From positions 1 through 42,916 of the forward strand of contig DAHWKJ010000095.1 of NCBI GenBank assembly GCA_027343695.1: a stretch of DNA of 42,916 nucleotides, given 5' to 3'. The notes beneath the pieces were generated by a model. It did not search any database. It was given only the letters and a program-made list of their open reading frames with translations, and had not been told where the DNA came from. The DNA comes from Sulfobacillus sp. Its GTDB lineage: Bacteria > Bacillota > Sulfobacillia > Sulfobacillales > Sulfobacillaceae. The position numbers were made by a program, and so were the translations under genes. Positions 17,071 through 24,925 of the stretch are shown piece by piece (position 1 is the first letter of the stretch; every line of letters starts with the position of its first letter).

Positions 17071-18240
17071 ATGTCGCTGCGTGAAAAATCTTATGCCCTA
17101 ATGCCTCGATTGGTGCAGTGGAGACGGCATTTGCACCAGTATCCGGAGCTCAGTTTCCACGAGGTAAAGACGCAACGCTATCTCATCGAACAATTATCGG
17201 AGATGGGGCTACAACCCCGGGTTATTGGCACAACCGGCGTCGTGGTAGACATTGGAACGGGGCCGCGGGGGGTCGCGGTGCGGGCCGACATCGATGCATT
17301 GCCACTGCAAGAGGAGGCCGAATCGGTCTTTAAGTCTCGCTGTGACGGCGTGATGCATGCCTGTGGTCATGATGGACATACCGCCATCTTGTTGGGTGTG
17401 GCGGCGGTTTTGGCTCCCCAGGAAGCCACATTGCCAGGGCGTGTGCGATTAATGTTTCAGCCAGCCGAGGAAAAGCTTCCAGGTGGCGCCAAACTTCTCA
17501 TTGAAGAGGGGGTTTTGGACGATGTGGATCGGGTTCTCGGGCTGCATTTAGCGTCGGATCTGCCTACTGGGAGAGTGGGGATTGTGGTGGGACCTGCTAC
17601 GGCCAATGCCGACCGGTTTCACATTGAGGTCCAAGGGGTTGGCGGGCATGGGTCTCAACCCGAATCTTCCGTGGATCCCATTGTGGTGGCCGCTCACCTC
17701 GTGTTAGCGCTTCAAACCATTGTGAGTCGCAACATGAGCCCGCGTCATGCGGCCGTCCTGACTGTGGGTACCTTGACCAGCGGGAGTAACTTTAACATCA
17801 TTGCCCCGCGCGCCGAGATGACCGGCACCGTTCGAACTTTTGATGAGCAGGATCGGCAAACGATTCGCCAGCGGATGCAAGAGTTAGTGACACAATTGTC
17901 CAGTGCCCATCGGGCCCAGGGAGTTTTGACATATTCGGAAGGCTATCCTCGCGTGGTAAATACTCCGTTAGAAGCCGATGCCGCGGAACGTGTGATCGGT
18001 CGTATTTTAGGCCCGGATGCAGTGGATCATCCTGATCCGCTCATGGCAGGAGAAGATTTCTCGTACTATCTTGAGAAGCGGCCCGGGGTGTTCTTGTCCT
18101 TGGGTTGTCGCAACCCAGCGGTGGGTGCCATGTACCCCCATCACCATCCGGCATTTACCTTGGATGAAGAAGCGTTGCCGATTGGGGTTTCGGTGCTTGC
18201 CACGACGGCACTAGAATTTTTAACACTGAATGATCGATGA
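17071..18240 (+). CDS. M20 family amidohydrolase (N-acyl amino acid/peptide type), first copy
   Basis: A ~389-residue dizinc amidohydrolase of the M20D/hippurate hydrolase-like family. The metal and catalytic motifs are present: VRADIDALPL (~70-79), MHACGHDGHTA (~95-105), QPAEEKLPGGA (~130-140), GVGGHGSQP (~188-196) for dimer/substrate contact, and C-terminal AMYPHHHPAFTLDE with the last zinc His. It would release the amino acid from N-acyl, aminoacyl or similar amides in the cytosol. GGAGGG lies 7 bases before ATG 17071; ATG 17056 would add five residues. It is followed 19 bases later by a paralog. The exact substrate cannot be told from the family motifs. Confidence 0.9.
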   Translation: MSLREKSYALMPRLVQWRRHLHQYPELSFHEVKTQRYLIEQLSEMGLQPRVIGTTGVVVDIGTGPRGVAVRADIDALPLQEEAESVFKSRCDGVMHACGHDGHTAILLGVAAVLAPQEATLPGRVRLMFQPAEEKLPGGAKLLIEEGVLDDVDRVLGLHLASDLPTGRVGIVVGPATANADRFHIEVQGVGGHGSQPESSVDPIVVAAHLVLALQTIVSRNMSPRHAAVLTVGTLTSGSNFNIIAPRAEMTGTVRTFDEQDRQTIRQRMQELVTQLSSAHRAQGVLTYSEGYPRVVNTPLEADAAERVIGRILGPDAVDHPDPLMAGEDFSYYLEKRPGVFLSLGCRNPAVGAMYPHHHPAFTLDEEALPIGVSVLATTALEFLTLNDR

Positions 18241-18259
18241 TGTGCGAGGGGGAACTTCA

Positions 18260-19414
18260 ATGATACCAACCAAGATCACAGAGATGTCTGAACAGCTGGT
18301 GGCTTGGAGGCGCCATTTGCACCGCCATCCCGAGCTTGGCTATGAAGAACACGCAACCCAAGCATTTATTATGGAGCAACTGGAAAACATGGGGCATCAG
18401 CCCCGGCCAGCCGGAGGCACCGGCGTCGTGGTGGACTTGGGGAAGCGTGGGCCACGTATTTTAGCCAGAGCCGACATGGATGCCCTTCCCATTACTGAAA
18501 CGGCCGCCGTGCCGTATCGATCCGAAAATCCGGGCGCTATGCATGCCTGCGGTCATGATGGACACGTGGCCATGCTGTTAGGGGTAGCAAAAATCTTGCC
18601 GGATCTCCTGCATGACCACGGCGTTTCGGCCCGCCTCATTTTCCAGCCAGCCGAAGAAAAACATCCCGGCGGTGCGTATAAGATGATCGAGGATGGGGTG
18701 CTCGACGGAGTCGCGCGGGTTACCGGTTTACACCTGCAGGCGGAGATGCCAAGCGGGAGAATCGGCGCACGCGTCGGGGTCCAGTCGGCGAATTCGGATC
18801 GCTTTCTGATTCGCATTGAGGGACGTGGCGGACACGGTTCGGCTCCGCATCACACCGTAGATCCGGTGCCGGTACTCGGGCAGTTGATCGGGTCTTTGCA
18901 AACGATTGTATCCCGGATGGTTAACCCGATCGATGCTGCTGTATTAAGTATCGGGGCCGTAGAGGCTGGATCGGCCTTTAATGCGATCGCGTCTTCGGCA
19001 GAAATTCGGGGGACGGTTCGAACTTTTGACCAAACGGTTCGGGATACCATTGAAGCACGGATGAAGACCATGGTCGATGCGATCTGCCAAGCCTCGGGGG
19101 CTAGTGCCCAGGTGAATTACATGCGGGGGTATCCTAGTGTAGTCAATACCGAGGATGAGTATCAGATTTTTCGTGAGGTTGTCGAACAATATGCGGGAGA
19201 TGGAGCCTGGTTTGACGTAGAGGAACGAATGGGTGGCGAAGATTTTGCTTATTACCTGCAAAAGCGTCCTGGCGTGTTCTGGAATCTCGGGGCCCAACTC
19301 GGTGAGCATCCGTATCCGCATCACCACAGCCTGTTTACGTTCGATGAATCGGTGATGCCGTTAGGGGTGTGGATAATGGCCCAAACCATTATTGGCTTGG
19401 GCCAAGGGCTCTAA
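18260..19414 (+). CDS. M20 family amidohydrolase, second copy
   Basis: A 384-residue enzyme of the same family as its upstream neighbour, with ARADMDALPITE, MHACGHDGHVAML, QPAEEKHPGGA, GRGGHGSAPH and PHHHSLFTFDES in the matching places. The two copies align throughout but clearly differ, so they are an old duplication with probably different substrate ranges. I start at ATG 18260: GAGGGGG is 7 bases upstream, whereas the ATG at 18230 lies inside the previous gene and has no site. Translation of the pair is probably coupled (19-base gap). With the transporter that follows, this forms an uptake-and-hydrolysis unit under the PucR-type regulator. Confidence 0.9.
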   Translation: MIPTKITEMSEQLVAWRRHLHRHPELGYEEHATQAFIMEQLENMGHQPRPAGGTGVVVDLGKRGPRILARADMDALPITETAAVPYRSENPGAMHACGHDGHVAMLLGVAKILPDLLHDHGVSARLIFQPAEEKHPGGAYKMIEDGVLDGVARVTGLHLQAEMPSGRIGARVGVQSANSDRFLIRIEGRGGHGSAPHHTVDPVPVLGQLIGSLQTIVSRMVNPIDAAVLSIGAVEAGSAFNAIASSAEIRGTVRTFDQTVRDTIEARMKTMVDAICQASGASAQVNYMRGYPSVVNTEDEYQIFREVVEQYAGDGAWFDVEERMGGEDFAYYLQKRPGVFWNLGAQLGEHPYPHHHSLFTFDESVMPLGVWIMAQTIIGLGQGL

Positions 19415-19446
19415 CGTTGTTCAACACCAAAGGAGGAGAAAAATTC

Positions 19447-20670
19447 ATGTCAGGACACCAACCACCAGAGTCTCTAGCAACCGAGACCGTGCGTTCGGTA
19501 TCGAGCCGGAGCACCAGACGATTTGTGTTAATTCTGATTGTGGCGTCTATCCCGGCCTTTTTGGAGGGATTTGATAATAACCTCTTCACCTTTGGGGCCC
19601 CCTATATCGTGCATAACGTGCATGGTACGGCGGCACTCTTGGGGTCGGTGGCCACGGGGTATGCGTTAGGCATTGCGGTATTTAGCATGCTGGGTGGATA
19701 TCTCTTCGATCGGACACCGGTGAAATATACGGTAATGGCCTCGATTGTGTTGTTTGCCGGGTTCACCGTCTTAACCGGATACGTGACCAGTCCGGCGGAA
19801 TTGTTTATTGCGCGGGTGGGTGTTGGGTTGGGTGTCGGGGTCTTTCAACCCGCCGGTGCAGCCCTATTAGGAGATATCTTTTTCGAAACGCGGGGACGCG
19901 CGCTATCGATTTTTTCGGTGTTGTTTGGCCTCGGACTCTTCGTAGGCCCTTATCTGATCAATCCATTTTTACCCCATTATCAAACACCGTTTGTCCTGTC
20001 AGGGATTGCCGCCCTGATCTCTCTGGGATTGTTCTATCTCTTTATTCCCAAGACCTACAAGGTACTGGAAAAGCAGAAATTGCCATTGCGGGGCATGTTC
20101 AACCGTAATGTGATGATTCTGTCGGCCGCAATCTTTTTGTTTGGTATTACGCTGTTCGGATTTCTTAGCTACTACTCGGACTATCTGATTAATATACTGC
20201 ACGTGCCCGGAGGCGCCTCGGCGGGGATTTACTCGATGGGGGGCTTGGGTGGACTCATTTGTGCTTTCCCGATCGGGTATCTAGCCGATAAGATCGGCCG
20301 CAAACGTGGTCTCACGTTTGCCGCTGCTCTCATTCTTATTGGGAGCTTCGGCATGTTTTTGGTCGGCGCCAGTGTCGGGCCACTCTTCGTGTTGACGTTT
20401 TTGTTTGGAGCGGGTTGGGGAATTTTCGTCGGACTGTGTGTGGGGTTGGCCCAGGACTCGACCGACGACGCTATCGCAGGCAGCGTGACCGGTTGGATAT
20501 ACTTAGTGTTCAACGTGGGGGCGCTATTTGGGGGACCCATATTTGGGGCGTTGATTCCTTCGGGGTTTGAGACAGCAGGTCTCATCACGTTGGGTGTGAC
20601 CAGTGCCTTATCGTTTATTTTGACGCTCGTAGCACGGCCTGTCGTGCGGAGCAATATTACGACGGTATAA
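19447..20670 (+). CDS. MFS transporter
   Basis: A 407-residue transporter with about 12 hydrophobic helices. The signature between helices 2 and 3 is GGYLFDRTPVKYTVM, and the matching loop in the second half is GYLADKIGRKRGL. AAAGGAGGAG lies 8-10 bases before ATG 19447. The sequence around F-L-E-G-F-D-N-N in helix 1 resembles the aromatic acid:H+ symporter or sugar-phosphate-type MFS carriers, with the D-x-N motif of helix 1. Its place after two amidohydrolases suggests import of their substrate or export of a product. A strong terminator follows 20 bases after the stop, closing the operon. Confidence 0.85.
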   Translation: MSGHQPPESLATETVRSVSSRSTRRFVLILIVASIPAFLEGFDNNLFTFGAPYIVHNVHGTAALLGSVATGYALGIAVFSMLGGYLFDRTPVKYTVMASIVLFAGFTVLTGYVTSPAELFIARVGVGLGVGVFQPAGAALLGDIFFETRGRALSIFSVLFGLGLFVGPYLINPFLPHYQTPFVLSGIAALISLGLFYLFIPKTYKVLEKQKLPLRGMFNRNVMILSAAIFLFGITLFGFLSYYSDYLINILHVPGGASAGIYSMGGLGGLICAFPIGYLADKIGRKRGLTFAAALILIGSFGMFLVGASVGPLFVLTFLFGAGWGIFVGLCVGLAQDSTDDAIAGSVTGWIYLVFNVGALFGGPIFGALIPSGFETAGLITLGVTSALSFILTLVARPVVRSNITTV

Positions 20671-20690
20671 TATCAACACTTAAACGCTTG

Positions 20691-20735
20691 GAGCCCGAAG
20701 CGATTATCGCTCCGGGCTTTATTAATGATTTTTTC
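20691..20735 (+). terminator. Rho-independent terminator of the amidohydrolase operon
   Basis: AGCCCG (20692-20697) pairs with CGGGCT (20713-20718), and inside them AGCG pairs with CGCT around ATTAT. A run TTTATTAATGATTTTTT follows. It sits 21 bases after the transporter stop. Confidence 0.8.
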
Positions 20736-21076
20736 CGTAAAATGGTATGATCGATACGGCGTCGCGGGGCCAAGCTCATGCTCTTTGGCCCGGCATCGAG
20801 ATCCCTATGCATGGTGACGCTACGGGAACGGTTTAGATGGCGCGGGCATGAATTTTACCAGAGGCCAACCTGTGGAGACCTTCGGCGGTGCATAACGGCT
20901 CGGCTCCCAAGACCCTATTTGATGGGATTGAATGACCGCCGACCGGGTCGGTGTCACCTTTGCCTGTCCCTAGACGTTAGCTAATCAGGCGCGCGTTTGT
21001 CCCGGAGTCACCCAGAATGTTACACGGATCGTGATGTGCCGACGATTACCGATGGAGCGAACATAGGAGGATAGGC
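20736..21076. other. Intergenic stretch upstream of lgt, no gene seen
   Basis: A candidate -10 TATGAT occurs near 20747, with no good -35. A hairpin with a 7-bp stem (GGGCCAA / TTGGCCC) lies at about 20768-20792. Short reading frames here have no ribosome site or recognisable sequence, and I find no known riboswitch. Confidence 0.4.
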
Positions 21077-22207
21077 ATGTATATACCCAGACTTAACCCG
21101 TATGCATTTAAAATTGGGCCCTTAGGGGTGCATTGGTATGGAATTTTCATGGTCATGGCAATTTTAGGAGGATCCTATTACCTTATTGAGCGAGGGAAAC
21201 AAGCGGGATACGACCCCGATGGCCTCTCCAATGTGCTGCTCTGGACCGTGCTCTGGGGCGTGATTGGGGCGCGGGTCGTCTTCGTGTTGGCTAACGATCC
21301 CCAATGGATTTGGACCGATCCTTTACAGACCTTGAAAATTTGGCAGGGAGGATTGGCGTTTGACGGCGCGGTCGGGTTTGGTCTCTTAGCTTTTTGGATC
21401 CAACTACGCCGTAAGCCGCTCCTGTTTAACCATACAGTCGACTGGATCGTCCCGGGGATTGCATTGGGGATTTTCATGGTCCGGATTGGCAATATTTTCG
21501 ACCATCAGGTGTTGGGACGGATGACGGAGTTCGGGTTTGGTCGATGGCCGGAGCAACTCTGGGGCTCGTTCATTGGCGTTTTCCTGATTGTCCGCTATTT
21601 TTGGATTGAACGTCGTAAAACTCCACCTCCCGGTTACCAATTCTGGTCCGCGATGTTTTACTACGCCATTTTGCGAGGTTTTATTGGCGAAACCACGCGC
21701 GATAATCCCCTCTATGTCTGGCACTATGTCAATGCCCATTGGGGCATTGGGTTTACAACCCTGATGCAGCTCTTCACCCCACCTATTTTGATCTTTACGG
21801 GACTTATGATGCGACGGACATGGCGAGCTTCGGCTCGCCAATTGCCAGAGATTTTTAGTAACCATCCTGACCAGGTGTTTGCCGACCAACAGAAGAGTGG
21901 ATTGCCCGGACGAACCTTACTGCGGGTGGTAGGAGCCGTTAGTGTCCTTGGAGCGTTGATTTTTTTCGTGTTGAAACTCCCAGAAATCGGTGGATATTTG
22001 TTGGGGGCCGGAATCGTCTTCGAAGTGGTCACCATCGGATGGAAGCAACGCTTCGAGGTAATTCATGAGAAACCCCCGAGCGGATTTTTCCCCACGGGAG
22101 AAGTCTATCCGAATCCGGGCGCATCGCACCCGGTGTCCGTGTGGTACCAAGGGATCCGACGTGTTTATGTGCAGAGTGCGATCACTCCAACCGATAGCCA
22201 GGGATAG
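21077..22207 (+). CDS. lgt: Prolipoprotein diacylglyceryl transferase
   Basis: A 376-residue membrane enzyme that moves diacylglycerol from phosphatidylglycerol to the lipobox cysteine of prelipoproteins. The N-terminus (LNPYAFKIGPLGVHWYGIFM, residues 7-26) is the classic Lgt start with the conserved His-Trp-Tyr-Gly. GGLAFDGAVGFG (~97-108) and MVRIGNIFDHQVLGRMTEFG (~138-157) correspond to the catalytic Arg-containing signature. AGGAGG is 6 bases upstream. Lgt proteins are usually 260-300 residues; here the last ~110 residues form an extra region with two or three additional hydrophobic stretches and a soluble tail. Lipoproteins are expected in this organism, but none obvious is next to it. 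Confidence 0.93.
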   Translation: MYIPRLNPYAFKIGPLGVHWYGIFMVMAILGGSYYLIERGKQAGYDPDGLSNVLLWTVLWGVIGARVVFVLANDPQWIWTDPLQTLKIWQGGLAFDGAVGFGLLAFWIQLRRKPLLFNHTVDWIVPGIALGIFMVRIGNIFDHQVLGRMTEFGFGRWPEQLWGSFIGVFLIVRYFWIERRKTPPPGYQFWSAMFYYAILRGFIGETTRDNPLYVWHYVNAHWGIGFTTLMQLFTPPILIFTGLMMRRTWRASARQLPEIFSNHPDQVFADQQKSGLPGRTLLRVVGAVSVLGALIFFVLKLPEIGGYLLGAGIVFEVVTIGWKQRFEVIHEKPPSGFFPTGEVYPNPGASHPVSVWYQGIRRVYVQSAITPTDSQG

Positions 22208-22313
22208 GGGGGGCCGGATCCGAACCGCAGCATGGCCTATTTCCTATAAAAATTCTTGAGACCGGCACTTGATGATTAGTGCAGGGGCTTTTATGAGATA
22301 AGGAGGCGTGGGC

Positions 22314-22562
22314 GTGTCTACCCATCGGTTAATGGAATTAGTATGGGGCGTGGAAGGGATCCTGATCTGTGTGGGGATCTATGCCATGATTAAGTTTCGC
22401 CGTATGCATCACATCATGCAGTCGATGCAGGGTCAAATCGATGAATTGGTCGCGACGCACGTCCTGATGCAGGATCATTTAAACCGCATCGGGCAGGAAC
22501 TCCGCCCAGGTTCTTTAGAACCCCCGACAACCAGAGACCCTGGAAGGGGCCCCCATTCGTAA
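22314..22562 (+). CDS. Small single-pass membrane protein
   Basis: An 82-residue protein. After a short charged start, residues ~8-27 form a hydrophobic helix (LVWGVEGILICVGIYAMI), then KFRR and a predicted coiled or amphipathic helix (MHHIMQSMQGQIDEL), ending in a Pro/Arg-rich tail. AAGGAGG is 7 bases before GTG 22314, which is why I prefer it to GTG 22308. It lies between lgt and a membrane protein in the same direction. I do not recognise a family; a membrane-anchored scaffold or small accessory subunit is a plausible reading, no more. Confidence 0.5.
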   Translation: MSTHRLMELVWGVEGILICVGIYAMIKFRRMHHIMQSMQGQIDELVATHVLMQDHLNRIGQELRPGSLEPPTTRDPGRGPHS

Positions 22563-22675
22563 ACGGGAGATGGCCGTATAGAATATAGGCGCTATTACGC
22601 CATTTGTGGTACAACAATGATCCAAGTGATACGGTGTTCTGCAATTCTACGGTATACGGGGGCTACGATGGGCTT

Positions 22676-23800
22676 ATGAACATGTCCTTAAATTCGATGG
22701 TTAGTGCCCGCGTGACGGCCAGATTTTATCACGATTTAGGACTGAGTGTTCTGATCGTGGTGGGCACTATCATTATGGTGGCGGGAGCATTGTGGTTGGC
22801 TCGTCTGGTGGATGATGGAAAGCCCTCCGCAATGGTCACGACTCCGCTGATAGATCGGGGACGGGGATATCGGCTCCTCTATATTGGGCTAGGATTGTTG
22901 TGGATTCTCGACGGATTATTGCAACTGCAACCAGACATGCCTAACAGTGCATTCTTGGAAATGGTGATTGGGCCGCTCTTGTCAGGCCAACCGGCGTGGT
23001 TCATTCATGTGTTGGGAACCGGAATTCAGACTTGGTCAAATGCGCCGATCGTGGCTAATTTGATGGCTGTGTGGATTCAACTCGGGATTGGATTAATTCT
23101 GCTGGTGGGACGAAACCGACCATGGGGACGTTGGGGTCTCTGGCTTACTCTTGTCTGGGGCTCGGTGGTCTGGACCTGGGGTGAAGGATGGGGATTAATC
23201 ATGACGCGTTATGTGTCATGGCTGGCGGGCGACCCCGGATCGGCCTTAATATATATGCTGGCCGCCGTCCTCTTGCTGACCCCCAACCGGTGCTGGCGGT
23301 CGGGCCAGGCGTCGCGCTGGGTGAGTTTCGGCCTTGCTGCGTATTGGTTGGTGGGAGCAATTTTCCAAACTCTACCGACCAGCATTTTTTGGAAGCAACT
23401 CAGTGGGATCTTTCTGGTAGCGGCACAAACTGCCCAACCGGGATGGATATCGCTGCCCATTTATCAGGTTGCCAGGTGGACTGCGTTTCATAGCTTCGTG
23501 GCCAATGGGATGACGAGTCTATTGATGTCGTTTCTAGGATTGGTGTGGATCGTACGACCCTACAGCAGACTAACGCGGATGGCAACTCTCGGAGCCTTAT
23601 TTCTGATGTGGTGGTTAGGGCAAGATTTTGGTGTTTTGGGTGGTCTGGGGACGGATCCCCAGATTGCTCCGGTGGTCGCATTAATTTTAATGGCGGGCTA
23701 TCTTAATCACCGGGACGTTTCTCGGGTGCCGGAAAGGCTCAATACCCCCATCGAGGCTGACAACGGGATATCTTGGGCGGGGAGCCAAGAGCGGCCGTGA
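22676..23800 (+). CDS. Multi-pass membrane protein, conserved hypothetical type
   Basis: A ~374-residue protein with about nine to ten hydrophobic helices. LLWILDGLLQLQPDMPN near residue 75 and VLGTGIQTWS near 117 form an aromatic-rich pattern seen in uncharacterised membrane proteins of Gram-positive bacteria, but I do not know a function. Helix spacing suggests an internal repeat of two similar halves. The ATG at 22676 has no strong ribosome site; the TTG at 22604 is a weaker alternative that would add 24 residues. It may be co-transcribed with the small membrane protein upstream. Trp content is high, as in other envelope proteins of acidophiles, though this is only an impression. Confidence 0.6.
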   Translation: MNMSLNSMVSARVTARFYHDLGLSVLIVVGTIIMVAGALWLARLVDDGKPSAMVTTPLIDRGRGYRLLYIGLGLLWILDGLLQLQPDMPNSAFLEMVIGPLLSGQPAWFIHVLGTGIQTWSNAPIVANLMAVWIQLGIGLILLVGRNRPWGRWGLWLTLVWGSVVWTWGEGWGLIMTRYVSWLAGDPGSALIYMLAAVLLLTPNRCWRSGQASRWVSFGLAAYWLVGAIFQTLPTSIFWKQLSGIFLVAAQTAQPGWISLPIYQVARWTAFHSFVANGMTSLLMSFLGLVWIVRPYSRLTRMATLGALFLMWWLGQDFGVLGGLGTDPQIAPVVALILMAGYLNHRDVSRVPERLNTPIEADNGISWAGSQERP

Positions 23801-23938
23801 AGAGAGCGTACGTGGGGGGTGATTCACTTGACTTCCGCTCACATAGGTAACTTCTCTTAGGCGGAAGGGCTTTCTTGTGGTTCGAGATACAATGAGGACC
23901 AGGCTATGCGAGAAGTGAGCCTGGTCGACATTATCGCA

Positions 23939-24685
23939 TTACGCGTCACGTGTTGCAGCATACAGTGCGAAAAACCACACGGGGCCGGCTACTCCTAAAA
24001 CCAACTCCAAGGCAAAATACAATACGACGCCAATCAGGCCCAACAGGTGGAGCACCAAAAGAGCCAAGGCTAAGATGATTCCGTAGGCTAGCACGCTAAG
24101 GAGCATGCTGGCGAGCAAAGACCAGTAGTGCGATCTCCTAAAACTCGACTTAAAGCTACGACCCCAGGTGTATTGATCCACAAATAGACCACCGGTCATG
24201 CGTAGTATCCATGGTAGCGAGGCAATGACTGCAAGCAGAGTTAATACGGCACCAACTCCATGCAAGAGCCCGGCCAAGATCGCCAGGATAATCCCTAACA
24301 CGGCAACGTAAATCAAGATGTAAAGGTAAAGACCCCACCCCCGACCGTAAAGTTTTTTACCCATGGTCCAAAATGTGCGCCAGACAATCGGGTGGTCTTG
24401 GACTGCAGCCCCATAGAGCCCATAAAGGCCCGCAATGAAAAATGGGCCGATGCCAAGGAGAACCAAATAGATCACGATGAGGCCCGTGAAAGGATGACCA
24501 GCCGCGGCGTATGGGGTTGCCCTTCCTATTTGCGGATGCACCATGGTAGTCAATAAAGAGTGGGCCCCAGCGGCCACCAGACACGCGACGAGGACTACCC
24601 CAAAGCCGATCGTCCAGACCAACCCGGTCCAGGTTCCTCCGTGAGAGAGGGCTCGGCGAGTCGTCATCCAGGCTTGTAATAACAT
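23939..24685 (-). CDS. Multi-pass membrane protein, function unknown
   Basis: A 248-residue protein with about six hydrophobic helices, beginning MLLQAWMTTRRALSHGGTW, which looks like an amphipathic start at the membrane face. AAAGGAG lies 7 bases upstream of ATG 24685. Repeated Gly and Leu helices (GLYLYILIYVAVLG, LLLVLHLLGLIGV-type) resemble small permease-like or DUF4013-type proteins, but I cannot place it securely. It stands alone, facing away from the preceding membrane gene (22676-23800), with which it converges. Confidence 0.55.
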   Translation of the reverse strand: MLLQAWMTTRRALSHGGTWTGLVWTIGFGVVLVACLVAAGAHSLLTTMVHPQIGRATPYAAAGHPFTGLIVIYLVLLGIGPFFIAGLYGLYGAAVQDHPIVWRTFWTMGKKLYGRGWGLYLYILIYVAVLGIILAILAGLLHGVGAVLTLLAVIASLPWILRMTGGLFVDQYTWGRSFKSSFRRSHYWSLLASMLLSVLAYGIILALALLVLHLLGLIGVVLYFALELVLGVAGPVWFFALYAATRDA

Positions 24686-24925
24686 GAGCGAACTCCTTTC
24701 GCCGACCGTGATATGTCGGGATGATATCTTACTCAGTATGCAAAACTGCGCCAAAAATCCCAAGGGCGTAGGATGGTATTTTTCTGGAACCATTGACGGT
24801 TCCACGAGGGAAGGGTCCATGACAAGATGGGTCAAGGACACTCAGGACTGGGCAAGAACAGGGTCCCCCAGCGCGAGATCCGTGGTGAGGATTTTAAATG
24901 GCTCCCGGTTGCTTTGACTGTGCGC

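Noticed and set aside
20778..20984. Plus-strand frame before lgt
   Set aside because: Arg/Cys-rich composition without ribosome site or motif; probably chance.
24684..24917. Plus-strand frame of ~77 codons
   Set aside because: It lies on the opposite strand to the start region of a confirmed membrane gene, with no ribosome site or recognisable sequence.
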